From an uncultured Actinomycetes bacterium (GTDB lineage: Bacteria > Actinomycetota > Geothermincolia > Fen-727 > JACVIW01), in contig CAKZLU010000032.1 in assembly GCA_937127245.1 (NCBI GenBank), forward strand, positions 124,001-188,000: a stretch of DNA of 64,000 bases, read 5' to 3'. Below are positions 16,441 through 25,602 of the stretch, in pieces. Positions within the stretch are counted from its first letter, which is position 1; each line of letters opens with the position of its first letter. The translations under genes and the position numbers were made by a program. The notes under the pieces were generated by a model. The model had not been told where the DNA came from and did not search any database. It saw only the letters and a program-made list of their open reading frames with translations.

Positions 16441-18102
16441 TTATCCAAGCGATGTCCCTTCACCTTCTCCTGTTTTAGAGGGTTTGACCATTTTTGCGAT
16501 GAGCCTTTTGAGTGAATCCATTTCCTCTGATTTAAGGATGGAAACTACGCAGATGTAAACGGTGGCGCCAACAAGTATCGACCCGAAGACCTGTAGTAGC
16601 TGTCCGCCTAAACCCTCGACTCCTGCTGTCTTTTCCACAAGTTTTGCAGTGAAATAGCAGCAGACTCCCATGACAACCGAAGCGCAGGATATCTTGGCGA
16701 TTGATACCGCTATTCTTTTTCCGTCGAGCGCACCGAGGCGTGACCTCAGCACGAGCCAGACCGCCGCTGCCCCTATGACGTATGCCGTGGTGTTTCCGAG
16801 AGCGAGCGCTGAGACTTTCATGACATCTGACTTGAAACTGTAGAAGTACACGAAATCCACGCCTATGTTAACGCCGATTATTATCGCGGCGATGATCATT
16901 GGCGTGCGGGTGTCCTGCATTGAGTAAAAGACTTTCAATACCAGCATGAACAGGGAGAAGAAAAACAGTCCTATGACGAAGTAGAAAACAACAGATGAAA
17001 GCATAGCGGTATCCTGTTTGCCGAATCTCAACCTTTCGAGCAGGAGCCTTACAATCGGGGAGCTTAGCACGGCGAATCCGACGGATGCTGGGATTATTAT
17101 GAACGCCGTGGTCCTGGTCCCGAGCGACACCGATGATATTATCTCATCGGTCTTCTTTTTCACCGACTGCTCTGAAAGCGATGGGAAAAGAGCGGTTATG
17201 ATCGAGACCGCAACGATGCCGTAGGGTAGTTGAAAAAAGATATAACCATACTGGTAGGCGGAAATGCCTCCCCGCACCTGCGCGGCGAGTATGTTTACCA
17301 CCCAGAGTCCCAGTTGGTTTATCACCACATACCCTATAACCGGTATTGCCAACTTGCCGAGTTTTCTTACGGCGGGGTGTTTCACGTCGAAAATGAACCT
17401 GTATCTGAAACCTGTTCTCCGCACCCAGGGAAGCTGTATCATCGCCATAGCCACTACGCCGAGCGTCGCCCCGATAGCTAACACGTACCTGCTCGGGTAG
17501 AAGTTGTAGATGCTTACGGTGGTTATCACGACGATGTTGTTTGCGATGGGGGCGAACGCGGGTATGGTGAAGTGCCTGTAAGAATTCAGTATTCCTGTGT
17601 ATATCGCGCAGAAGCCGTAAAATATCACCTCGAAAATGAAGAAGCGAAGCAGGAAAGTTGCCTCCGCTTCCATTCCCGAGCGCCCCCTCGAAAGAAAAGT
17701 TTGAGCCTTGATCACGTATGGCGCTGCGATACAAAGCGCGACGGACACCGCGGTCAGTATGACCAGCGTTATATTGAACACTGAGTTAGCCACGTAACGA
17801 GCTTCGTCCTCGCCGCGGGTTGAAAGGTACTCGATAAAGACAGGAATGAACAGGGAGGAAAGGACGCCGCCCAAAATGAGGTCATAGACGATGTTTGGCG
17901 TGATGTTCGCCAAATTGAAGGCGTCCGCCATTTCCCTTGCCGTCATGCCGAGAACAGAGGCAAGAAGAGCCATCCTGATGAAACCGGTTACCCTGCTTAT
18001 GCCGGTTCCGAGGGTCATTACGGATGCGCCTTTTGCGAATGTCGCCGGCTGGAGGCCCTGAATTTCAGTTCTCGCTTGCTTTCTTTCTTTTCTTGCTCTT
18101 AT
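16441..18102 (-). CDS. murJ: Lipid II flippase MurJ (probable AUA start)
   Basis: MurJ (MviN) moves the peptidoglycan precursor lipid II across the cytoplasmic membrane. The protein is polytopic, about 550 residues, with TLGTGISRVTGFIRMALLAS as its first conserved helix. The only ATG (18018) would cut that helix short. The frame stays open upstream, and the residues there (FAKGASVM) match the expected MurJ N-terminus. In that extension the sole plausible start is ATA at 18102-18100, 9 nt after GGAGGG (18117-18112). That gives 553 residues and a 38-nt overlap with the DUF6049-like gene. A standard annotation would begin at 18018. Confidence 0.9.
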   Translation of the reverse strand: MRARKERKQARTEIQGLQPATFAKGASVMTLGTGISRVTGFIRMALLASVLGMTAREMADAFNLANITPNIVYDLILGGVLSSLFIPVFIEYLSTRGEDEARYVANSVFNITLVILTAVSVALCIAAPYVIKAQTFLSRGRSGMEAEATFLLRFFIFEVIFYGFCAIYTGILNSYRHFTIPAFAPIANNIVVITTVSIYNFYPSRYVLAIGATLGVVAMAMIQLPWVRRTGFRYRFIFDVKHPAVRKLGKLAIPVIGYVVINQLGLWVVNILAAQVRGGISAYQYGYIFFQLPYGIVAVSIITALFPSLSEQSVKKKTDEIISSVSLGTRTTAFIIIPASVGFAVLSSPIVRLLLERLRFGKQDTAMLSSVVFYFVIGLFFFSLFMLVLKVFYSMQDTRTPMIIAAIIIGVNIGVDFVYFYSFKSDVMKVSALALGNTTAYVIGAAAVWLVLRSRLGALDGKRIAVSIAKISCASVVMGVCCYFTAKLVEKTAGVEGLGGQLLQVFGSILVGATVYICVVSILKSEEMDSLKRLIAKMVKPSKTGEGEGTSLG

Positions 18103-20197
18103 GTTTTCCCGCCCTCCTTCTTGCCACGACCCTTATGGCCGACAGAAGCGCCAAGGCAAACAAAATAGCGCCCAAAAAGGCGATGGCGAAGACACTGTAC
18201 CTGCCGGTGTGAACGAGTATCTCAACCTTAGAAAACTCAAGCCCTTCAGAATTCAATACTGCCCGGAGAGTGAGCTTCCCCTTTCTTATTATCCTGACCG
18301 GTATCTCAAATAAGTTTTCCTTAGGTTCAAGAGTCACGCTGATCTTGCTTCCCTCCGGGAATGAGATACCCTCGCAGGACAGTTCAAGCATCGCTTTGAC
18401 CCTGTATCCGGTGTAATTTCTAACGGTCAGGGGAATTCTCGGTTTTCCACCGGTGAGCGTTATCATTCCTGTCTGCTCAAAAGATATTTTTGCAGTTTCT
18501 TCTCTTATCCTTTTGTTGACATAGCTGGCATACTCCAGCCCGCGTAACTTAGCGTTCGATTGCCTCCATATATCACTCTGAGCGATGAAAAGGTTCCTGC
18601 GAAGGGGTTTAATAATTCGCTCATTGGGTGAAAGCGCTTTGTAAAATTTCCAGAACGCTTCGCGGGCGACGCCAACTTCCGGAAAATACGAGATTTCCTC
18701 ATGACTTCTCTTTAATGGTATTTCAATTGATTTCTTTTCCTGGTTTTCATACAAAGCGCTCGCCTCTTGCAGTGTCAGGTTGTTTACCCAGGGAACGTTC
18801 GAGAGGACCTCGAGCAGGCTTAAAATCACATCGGCGGATGAGCCTTTCGGGACTGACCAGACTAGGGTGCAAACACGAGCTTTGCCGGGGTTTTCAAGAA
18901 AAAGTGCCGCAAGGTCGGCGGCAATACTCTGCGCGGCTTGGTGGGCGTTGTTGCTTTTGCTCACCCTGTTTATAAGGCCTGAAATCAGCTTATCGGCAAT
19001 GAAGCAGGTAACCTCTCTCTTTCCTGCTTTTAACATGAACGAAGACTGTGGTGAGTTCTCGTCAATTGCGCTTAAAAGCTTCTTTGAGCGGTTGCGAACT
19101 TCACTCGAAAGAACAATAACATCCCCCAACCCTTCTCCCAAATCGGCTGCGACCTCGGAGTTGATTGTCAAACCCGGGGGAAAGAAGAACTTCTTGTCAG
19201 GCTGGATTTTAAGGCATCTTGAAAAAATGCTTGCACCGAGTGATATTTGCTCTTTCGCGTCTTTTTGCCAGCCGATGTTCCACTGTATCTCGAGATTCGG
19301 AAGCGCATAAGGCGTAAGTAGAAACTGCCCAACCCCCCTGCTTGCCAGAAAACGCATTTTTTCAAGGAGTTCCGCGACTTCTTTTCCTTTCTGACCGGTA
19401 TCGGAGGGTTTTTTTTCCTTTCTTGCTAAGGATTTCGAGAACTCTTCGAGTTCTTCAAGAAGATAAGGCGCAATACATATCGAAGGGCGCGTATCGGGGA
19501 ATTGAAGTACGCCCTCCACGAGGGCAGAGAGCCATCCTCTCTCCCCTCCCTTTGATAAGCATTCGAGCATGGTCTTCTGAGAAATAACGCCGTCGGGGTT
19601 GTAATTCGGGAAGGGATGTATGTCCAAGACGGTCACAATGTTCAAAGGCGGGTACTGGCCTAATTCTTCCTGCGAGAATAGAACAAAAGCGGTTCTTGCC
19701 TGCGCCTCTACTCCGTTCTTTGATAACGCCTCGACCGTTACCGGGTAGATTCCACGCGAAAATCTTGCCCCGTCGAATCTTATATTCACAGTGAACTTGT
19801 TCGACCCGGGTATGAGTTTAATCCTCGTGTCTTGATATTCCACCGCTTTGACAGCGCCGCTCTCTTTTCCTTGGAAAAAATTGTTTATGGAGGTTCTTGA
19901 GAAAAGACGGCGGTGGGATTTCACGCGTAGCGTCACGCCTTTGATTTGTTCCTTTGTTTCGTTGCGCAGTGTGATAAATATTTTTCCTTCTGAGCCGAGA
20001 GTGTACCAGCATGCATCTTTGCTCAACTCTATCGTGATGTCGCTTTTTATCCGTATTGCTTGAGACGCGTTCGCTTTTAGAATTAAACCACTGAAAGACA
20101 GCGCGTACGCCGCGAGCAGAGCAGAGGATAGCCTGAAGAGCTTTCCCGTGAAACTCCTATAACCTTTAGCGTAGTTCGGATAAATCGATTCTTGCAT
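18065..20197 (-). CDS. DUF6049-like secreted/membrane protein upstream of murJ
   Basis: A 710-residue protein with an N-terminal signal sequence (LFRLSSALLAAYALSFSG), a long extracytoplasmic region, one C-terminal transmembrane helix (AIAFLGAILFALALLSAI) and a basic cytoplasmic tail. The position directly before murJ and the topology match the actinobacterial DUF6049 family (Rv3909 before Rv3910 in Mycobacterium tuberculosis); assignment is by synteny and layout rather than a motif. A role in envelope assembly is inferred. The ATG at 20197 has GGAAG 5 nt upstream; the ATG at 20221 is an alternative. Confidence 0.7.
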   Translation of the reverse strand: MQESIYPNYAKGYRSFTGKLFRLSSALLAAYALSFSGLILKANASQAIRIKSDITIELSKDACWYTLGSEGKIFITLRNETKEQIKGVTLRVKSHRRLFSRTSINNFFQGKESGAVKAVEYQDTRIKLIPGSNKFTVNIRFDGARFSRGIYPVTVEALSKNGVEAQARTAFVLFSQEELGQYPPLNIVTVLDIHPFPNYNPDGVISQKTMLECLSKGGERGWLSALVEGVLQFPDTRPSICIAPYLLEELEEFSKSLARKEKKPSDTGQKGKEVAELLEKMRFLASRGVGQFLLTPYALPNLEIQWNIGWQKDAKEQISLGASIFSRCLKIQPDKKFFFPPGLTINSEVAADLGEGLGDVIVLSSEVRNRSKKLLSAIDENSPQSSFMLKAGKREVTCFIADKLISGLINRVSKSNNAHQAAQSIAADLAALFLENPGKARVCTLVWSVPKGSSADVILSLLEVLSNVPWVNNLTLQEASALYENQEKKSIEIPLKRSHEEISYFPEVGVAREAFWKFYKALSPNERIIKPLRRNLFIAQSDIWRQSNAKLRGLEYASYVNKRIREETAKISFEQTGMITLTGGKPRIPLTVRNYTGYRVKAMLELSCEGISFPEGSKISVTLEPKENLFEIPVRIIRKGKLTLRAVLNSEGLEFSKVEILVHTGRYSVFAIAFLGAILFALALLSAIRVVARRRAGKHKSKKRKKASEN

Positions 20198-20241
20198 GTT
20201 ATCTTCCAATAAAGCGCACATATGTCTTTCGAGCAGAATCC

Positions 20242-21084
20242 TTATCGAATCATGCTAATTATCTCATTGACAATGAAAATTATTCCGAATGCCGCGACCA
20301 AAATACCGAATCCGAAGTAAAGCCAACGTTCTTTTGATTTAATGGTTATCTTCGCCCCAAGAAAAGCACCGGGAATAACTCCAGTGGTGAGATAAATGAA
20401 TGTGGCTCCCGATACGTGACCGAGAAGTGAGTGGATAATCGTCCCCGGGATCGCGATAACGGCGATCACCGCCAGTGACGTTCCAAACGCTTTTTTTATT
20501 GGCATTTTCAGAATGTAAAGCAAAGCGGGGACAAGGACTATACCGCCTCCCAAACCCAACAGTCCGGAGTAAAAGCCGCTCAAGAAACCTACCGCGACAT
20601 AGACCCAGAGACTCAAGTCCTCTCTTTTCTTTGTGCCACAAGTGTTCGCGTTGTTTTCAGTTCCCGCGCTTTGGGTTTCCCCGCCTCTCACCGTTTGTTG
20701 CTCGAGCGCGGCGGGTTTTTCAAACCTTATCGCTTCCCTGAAAGACAGATACGCCATGTATAAAACAATCGCTCCGGTGAGAAGCATGAGGTAGTGCAGG
20801 TTGATATAGCGCGTTATATAAGCTCCAAGACCGCTTCCGGTAATTCCGCCGCTGCTCAAGTAAAAAGCAGCTTTCCAGTCAACGAGCTTTTTCTTGTGGT
20901 ATGTCAGTGCCCCTGAAATGGCGGTTGGGATAACCACGGGCAGTGGAGTTCCGAGCGCAATTTCAGGTGTGGAGTGAAGGATCACTCGCAGCGCCGGAGT
21001 CGTAAGCCCGGCGCCGCCTATTCCGAACATCCCCGACAGTAAAGCGCCCGCAAATCCGATTAGCACTGTGGTTAAGACATACAT
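20242..21084 (-). CDS. TSUP-family (TauE/SafE) permease
   Basis: A 280-residue polytopic protein of the sulfite exporter TauE/SafE (TSUP) family, transporters of small sulfur-containing or organic anions. It shows the duplicated family motif: GMFGIGGAGLTTPAL near residue 20 and GLLGLGGGIVLVPALLY near residue 175. About eight hydrophobic helices are split by a charged loop around 125-155. The ATG has AAAGG about 10 nt upstream. The stop lies only 21 nt before the DUF6049-like gene on the same strand. The transported substrate is unknown. Confidence 0.85.
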   Translation of the reverse strand: MYVLTTVLIGFAGALLSGMFGIGGAGLTTPALRVILHSTPEIALGTPLPVVIPTAISGALTYHKKKLVDWKAAFYLSSGGITGSGLGAYITRYINLHYLMLLTGAIVLYMAYLSFREAIRFEKPAALEQQTVRGGETQSAGTENNANTCGTKKREDLSLWVYVAVGFLSGFYSGLLGLGGGIVLVPALLYILKMPIKKAFGTSLAVIAVIAIPGTIIHSLLGHVSGATFIYLTTGVIPGAFLGAKITIKSKERWLYFGFGILVAAFGIIFIVNEIISMIR

Positions 21085-21227
21085 CGGTCAAATACCTTTC
21101 CCGCCTCCATCTCGAGCGCGGAGCGGCCAGCGTAACCACGTGACGCACGTTTAATCAATTTGCAAAAAGTGACTCTAAAACTTTGATCATGTTTGCCTGC
21201 TTGTGTCAATTATTAGAACAAATGTGG

Positions 21228-21500
21228 GAATTACCTCCCCTTGTGTATTGGCCTTACGAGAAAGAAGGGTCGGCTGTCGCATCGGAAAGAATTACCTCCC
21301 CTTGCGTATCGGTTTTACTCTCACCAGTCCGAGGTCAGTTTTGTAGGAAACATTACGTTCCCGTTTGTATCGGCCTTACCCATCCCGAATTATCCACTTT
21401 GGGATTTGGTCATCACATCCCCCTGCGTATCGGCTTTACAAGAAGGAACACTAAGTATGTTTTCAAACCATCTTTACCGCCGCTTGAGCGATGGCTTGAT
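21228..21500. repeat. CRISPR-like degenerate repeat array, five units, period 60-61
   Basis: Five 30-nt units start at 21228, 21289, 21350, 21410 and 21471, giving spacings of 61, 61, 60 and 61. The shared core includes TTACCTCCCC near the left end and GTATCGGC near the right end. Units 1 and 2 are close. Units 3 and 4 carry more changes, and unit 5 matches the consensus at about 18 of 30 positions. The 30-31 nt spacers are unrelated to one another. No cas gene is in the window. It occupies the 627-nt gap between the TSUP gene and the mannosidase; I see no gene there. Confidence 0.8.
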
Positions 21501-21560
21501 GCTTTAATGTGTCTCCAATGCTAAACAAAAAAGAACCGTAAAACGTTAGCGGAAAATATA

Positions 21561-21602
21561 TACGTTGAATTATGATAAAAATACGCTGAATTATGATTGA
21601 AA
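21561..21602. repeat. Tandem 21-bp repeat, two copies
   Basis: TACGTTGAATTATGAT at 21561 recurs as TACGCTGAATTATGAT at 21582, a period of 21 (two helical turns). It lies 110-150 nt upstream of the mannosidase start and could be a regulator binding pair. Nothing proves that. Confidence 0.5.
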
Positions 21603-21711
21603 AGAAAACGTCTTTCTGAATTCGCGGGTTATCATTTCCTTTGGTAATGCATTTTATCGCGCGTGCTATTAAAATTCTTGGGTCTTTCGTGAAAAAGAGG
21701 AGATGAGTGCC

Positions 21712-24700
21712 GTGTTTAATCACCGCCCGCTGCTGCCGATCTTCCGCCTCATAACTTTAAGGCCTTTAGATCGCTTAACTGAGGCCATAATCAAAGAAGG
21801 TGCGCGAAGGTTTTCACACCTTTTGGCAAGGGAGGTTCTTGGTGGAATCGACTCCCTCTTCTTTAGAGACGCCATTGGAAACATTGATCTTGACGGCGAC
21901 GGTAAAGAGGATTCTTTCAGACTCACGGTCACAAATCCATGGTTCGACCAAAGAATAACCGGCATTGAATTACATATAGACGGCAGGATGTTACCTCAGG
22001 AAAAAATTTTGTTTAGATCGCCTGAAGGTAAAAGGCGGGCAAGCGAGGTTGTGGCTCTTGATTTCCTCCCCGGTGAACCGATGGAAATAATCGCGGAAGG
22101 TCTTTGTCTTGCTGATGGTTTTCACGCGTTGGGCATGACTCTCCACATGGAACTAACCTCGCAGATAATACCGATTATTCCAATAAGCGTGAGAGATGGA
22201 AAAGGGGATTTTGAGGTTGTCATTGACAAACTTGAGCCGGAGGTTTCCTGGCCGCCAGGCGAACTCAAACCCGGGATAGCCCATTTCATTCCTCATGTTC
22301 ATTACGACGTTGAATGGCTTAAAACCAGGGATGTTTTTGAGCAGATAGGCGCGGGTAATCTTCGAGAGGCTTTGAGGTTGATGGAGACTGACCGAGAGAT
22401 GACTTTCGTTGTCGACCAGGTTCCACAGCTTGAACCTTTCAGGAAAAAATTTCCGCAAGATTTCGCGAGGATAGTTGAGCACGTAAAGAATGGAAGAATA
22501 GAACCGGTGAGCGGGATGTATTCCGAGCCGGACACAAATCTCATTTCGGGTGAGTCTCTCGTCAGGCAGTCCGTTTCCTGGCAAAGGTACTGCGGGGCGC
22601 ATTTCGGATGTTTGTCCAAAACGGGGTGGCTTATAGACTCATTCGGGATGTCGGCCCAGCTTCCACAAATATTCGCGCTTTCCGGTGTTGAGTATTTTGC
22701 CTTCTCGCGCGCGAGACCGCCTGAGGGAACTCTGACCGAGTTCATATGGGAGGCACCGGATGGTTCTCAGGTTGTGGCTGTGAACATGCCCAAAATGTAC
22801 AACGTCGGTCATCCCATACCGACCGAAAAAGACAGAGCGCTTAAAAAGATGTACAGAAGGTATGAATACTTGCGAGAAAGGTCAACGGGAGAAAACGTTT
22901 TCTTTCCTGCTGGGGTTGACCATGGAAGGCCTCAAGAAGCGTACGGTCGGGCAATAAGGGCGTGGAATGAAGAGGTAAGAAATGTGAAATTCATGTTTTC
23001 GCTGCCATCAAGATTTTTCGAATCACTTGACCGGAAGAAACTCGAAGTCTTTAAAGGAGAGTTCCAAAGGGAATTGTGGGGAACTTACAGTTCGAGGATA
23101 AAACTCAAACAGCTTAACAGAAAGGGCGAGTTCGCGCTGCTCGACGCAGGAAAGATAAGCGCGATAGCCTCCCTTATTGGGGTGGGGGAATTCCCCAAAA
23201 CCCTTGATAGATTGTGGGAAACTCTCATGGACAACCACTTTCACGATCAGATTTGCGGCTGCTGCACCGATTCCGTCGCAGAAGGAATGGAGAGCAGACT
23301 GAAGGAGGTTCTCGCAGGCTGCGATGAGATAATGAGTAATCAGGCTGAAAGGATAATAAACTCGCATATCGTAAGCGCTGAGACCAGCGCCCCAGAAATG
23401 AATTCTTTTTCAGGTGGTGGCTCTCAAGATTCATCGAGTCGTTTTCTTTTACCGGGCGATCAAGCGCGCGTGCCGATTCTCGTTTTCAATCCGGTAAGCG
23501 CTGCCATCTGTAGGGTTTTCGAATTTGATATCCTTTTCCCTCCTGGATGGCGCTCGTTTGAGGTTCGCGACGGCAAAGAAATAATCCCCTCACAGATAAT
23601 CGATTCAACGACTTACGGTGACGGAAGCCTTAAAAAGGTACGCGCGGCGATCAAGGCAGCTTTGCCGCCTTTGGGCTACAGGATATTAGAAATCATCTCT
23701 CGCCCTGATTCCGCGGACCAATCAGAAGGCGTCGTGGTGAGCGGGCTTGAGATCAGAAACGAGATGCTCTCAATCGAGCTGAGCGACAAGACTGGGCTGT
23801 TGGATGGGGTGCGGCTCAAAGACGGGACGGAGTTCAATCTACGGGGTGGCAATAGGCTAACCATCGAGAGGGATTTTGGCAACCTTTACGAGAGCCGCTC
23901 TTTTGGCACCTATTTCCTCCACCCGAGGAAAATCACGGGCATTCGGATTGTTGATCGCGGTCCGTTAAAGGGAACAATCGAGGTGAGCGGGAAAGTTGGA
24001 AAATCTCCTTTTGTACAGCGCGTCTCGCTTTATTATGGTTCCCCGAGGATTGATTTTTGGACACACGTTAACTTAAGGGACAAGTACTCAAGGCTGAGGT
24101 GCGTCTTTCCGACGGGACTTTCTGCGGGCAGGCTCTTTCATGAGGTTCCCTATGCGGTTATTGAAAGACCTCGATATGAGTTGCCCGCTCAAAATTTCAT
24201 TGACATCACTCAGGGCGGGATAGGCGTGACGCTAATAAACTTTGGCATTCCCGGCAATAAAGCGGACAGGAGCGGGAAACTTTATCTGACGCTTCTGAGG
24301 AGCACGGATAAGATATTTCTTTGGGATAGCGGTCCGGGCGGTTTTGGCCTCGGGGATAATTTTTTCAAGTATTCGGTCTATCCCCATCGGGGTGATTGGG
24401 CGCGCGCGGGTTCGGTCCTCGAGGCTTATCTCCACAATAATCCTCCCAGGGTTTTCCCGGGTCCTTTTGGGGCGTCTTTATCCCGCAGCGGCATTCAAAA
24501 AAGCTTGATGGAGGCTGATCCTTTAAATGTTCTTGTCACCGCTTTCGAGAGGGAACAAGATGGCTATTTCGCGAGAATCTGGGAGTGCGCAGGCAAGGGA
24601 AGCATTCAAAAGATTGACACCGGATGGGATTATTCGAGCGCTTTTAAGACGGACTTGCTCGGAAACAAAATCGGGGAAATAACCCAGGCTGAATCAGGCT

Positions 24701-24750
24701 TCGAGATCGGTTTAAGACCATTTGAGATTGCCACGGTTTTGTTTGAGTGA
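21712..24750 (+). CDS. Glycoside hydrolase family 38 alpha-mannosidase
   Basis: A roughly 1010-residue GH38 retaining alpha-mannosidase. The zinc/catalytic signature is HVHYDVEW (His195, His197, Asp199 counted from the GTG), and the nucleophile is Asp309 in LIDSFGMS. The C-terminal half holds the GH38 beta-sandwich domains. An acidic DLDGDGKED loop near residue 60 looks like a calcium site in an N-terminal accessory domain. No signal peptide is seen, so it is probably cytosolic and trims mannose-containing glycans or oligosaccharides. GAGGAG is 9 nt before the GTG at 21712; an ATG at 21703 directly abuts it. A terminator follows. Confidence 0.9.
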   Translation: MFNHRPLLPIFRLITLRPLDRLTEAIIKEGARRFSHLLAREVLGGIDSLFFRDAIGNIDLDGDGKEDSFRLTVTNPWFDQRITGIELHIDGRMLPQEKILFRSPEGKRRASEVVALDFLPGEPMEIIAEGLCLADGFHALGMTLHMELTSQIIPIIPISVRDGKGDFEVVIDKLEPEVSWPPGELKPGIAHFIPHVHYDVEWLKTRDVFEQIGAGNLREALRLMETDREMTFVVDQVPQLEPFRKKFPQDFARIVEHVKNGRIEPVSGMYSEPDTNLISGESLVRQSVSWQRYCGAHFGCLSKTGWLIDSFGMSAQLPQIFALSGVEYFAFSRARPPEGTLTEFIWEAPDGSQVVAVNMPKMYNVGHPIPTEKDRALKKMYRRYEYLRERSTGENVFFPAGVDHGRPQEAYGRAIRAWNEEVRNVKFMFSLPSRFFESLDRKKLEVFKGEFQRELWGTYSSRIKLKQLNRKGEFALLDAGKISAIASLIGVGEFPKTLDRLWETLMDNHFHDQICGCCTDSVAEGMESRLKEVLAGCDEIMSNQAERIINSHIVSAETSAPEMNSFSGGGSQDSSSRFLLPGDQARVPILVFNPVSAAICRVFEFDILFPPGWRSFEVRDGKEIIPSQIIDSTTYGDGSLKKVRAAIKAALPPLGYRILEIISRPDSADQSEGVVVSGLEIRNEMLSIELSDKTGLLDGVRLKDGTEFNLRGGNRLTIERDFGNLYESRSFGTYFLHPRKITGIRIVDRGPLKGTIEVSGKVGKSPFVQRVSLYYGSPRIDFWTHVNLRDKYSRLRCVFPTGLSAGRLFHEVPYAVIERPRYELPAQNFIDITQGGIGVTLINFGIPGNKADRSGKLYLTLLRSTDKIFLWDSGPGGFGLGDNFFKYSVYPHRGDWARAGSVLEAYLHNNPPRVFPGPFGASLSRSGIQKSLMEADPLNVLVTAFEREQDGYFARIWECAGKGSIQKIDTGWDYSSAFKTDLLGNKIGEITQAESGFEIGLRPFEIATVLFE

Positions 24751-24787
24751 GCCTTTCGGCAAATTTCAAATTCTGTGAACGGTGGAG

Positions 24788-24812
24788 ACCGTTTAGACGG
24801 TTCTTTTGTTTT
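24788..24812 (+). terminator. Intrinsic terminator after the mannosidase
   Basis: ACCGT-TTAG-ACGGT (24788-24801) is followed by TCTTTTGTTTT. An alternative stem AACGGT/ACCGTT overlaps it on the 5' side. It lies 38 nt after the stop codon. Confidence 0.6.
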
Positions 24813-24864
24813 CGGAATTTTCTCGCTAACGACCCGGCGTAGAGTTTTCCAGCGGTAGAGTCTA

Positions 24865-24870
24865 TATAAT
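24865..24870 (+). promoter_or_regulatory. -10 box for a leaderless fhaA transcript
   Basis: TATAAT ends 6 nt before the fhaA ATG, so the predicted transcript begins at the A of the start codon. There is no Shine-Dalgarno. The -35 region is poor. Confidence 0.5.
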
Positions 24871-24876
24871 TTATGC

Positions 24877-25602
24877 ATGAACATTTTAAGGGAGTTTGAA
24901 AAAAAACTTGAGGAGTTATTCGAAGGGGTATTCCTTCGCGCTTTTAAAAGCGGAGTACAGCCTGTTGAAATCGGGAAGAAGCTTATAAGGGAACTTGAGG
25001 ACCACAAGGCGATTGGCGTCTCAAGAATATACGCTCCGAACCGCTTTGAGGTTGGGCTTTCCCCAAAGGATTTCTCCCGTTTCGAATCATTCCAGTCAGT
25101 TCTCGCGGCAGAGTTTGAGAACCTCCTTATAGCATATATCAAGGAAAATGCTTACGGCGTTGTTGATAAACCTGAAGTCTCTTTCAGAGAAGTGGATCGG
25201 CTACGGGAAGGCGAGTTCTGGATACGCACCTGGATTGAGGGAGAGCTCCCTCCCGCGCAGCGCAAAAAGAAGAAAGGCGAGCGGAAAGAAATCGAAGAGC
25301 GGTTAGAAAAGCCCACTCTCGAACTGATGGACGCAGGCGACGTTCCTCCCGTTTTCCCGCTTGAAGGCGATGAGATAAAGATCGGGAGGCTTCAGGCTAA
25401 TGATATCGTGCTTCCGGACCCCAACGTGAGCAGAGTTCACGCCAGGATCGAGCGGAGGAACGAGTCTTTCTTCATACTCGATTTGGATTCCACAAACGGG
25501 ACTTACTTGAACGAGAAAAGGGTCACCGAGGCAAAGCTTAAAGACGGTGATATTATTAGGCTCGGAAGCACGAGATTGCTCTTCCGGAGGTCTCCGGAAT
25601 GA
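24877..25602 (+). CDS. fhaA: FHA-domain protein FhaA (DUF3662-FHA)
   Basis: Resembles FhaA of Actinomycetota, a cytosolic scaffold that reads threonine phosphorylation and links Ser/Thr kinase signalling to peptidoglycan synthesis (in mycobacteria it binds phosphorylated MurJ). The 241-residue protein has an N-terminal DUF3662 domain (about 1-115, opening NILREFEKKLEELFEG) and a C-terminal FHA domain (about 155-241) with IGRLQANDI, SRVHARI and DSTNGTYLN, the phosphothreonine-binding loops. It overlaps fhaB by 4 nt and heads a five-gene operon. MurJ, its known partner elsewhere, is encoded about 7 kb away. Confidence 0.93.
   Translation: MNILREFEKKLEELFEGVFLRAFKSGVQPVEIGKKLIRELEDHKAIGVSRIYAPNRFEVGLSPKDFSRFESFQSVLAAEFENLLIAYIKENAYGVVDKPEVSFREVDRLREGEFWIRTWIEGELPPAQRKKKKGERKEIEERLEKPTLELMDAGDVPPVFPLEGDEIKIGRLQANDIVLPDPNVSRVHARIERRNESFFILDLDSTNGTYLNEKRVTEAKLKDGDIIRLGSTRLLFRRSPE

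Noticed and set aside
21183-21524. Open frames of 113 and 88 residues across the 21-kb repeat array
   Set aside because: The 61-nt period is not a multiple of three, so the units fall in different frames; codon use and composition are not protein-like.
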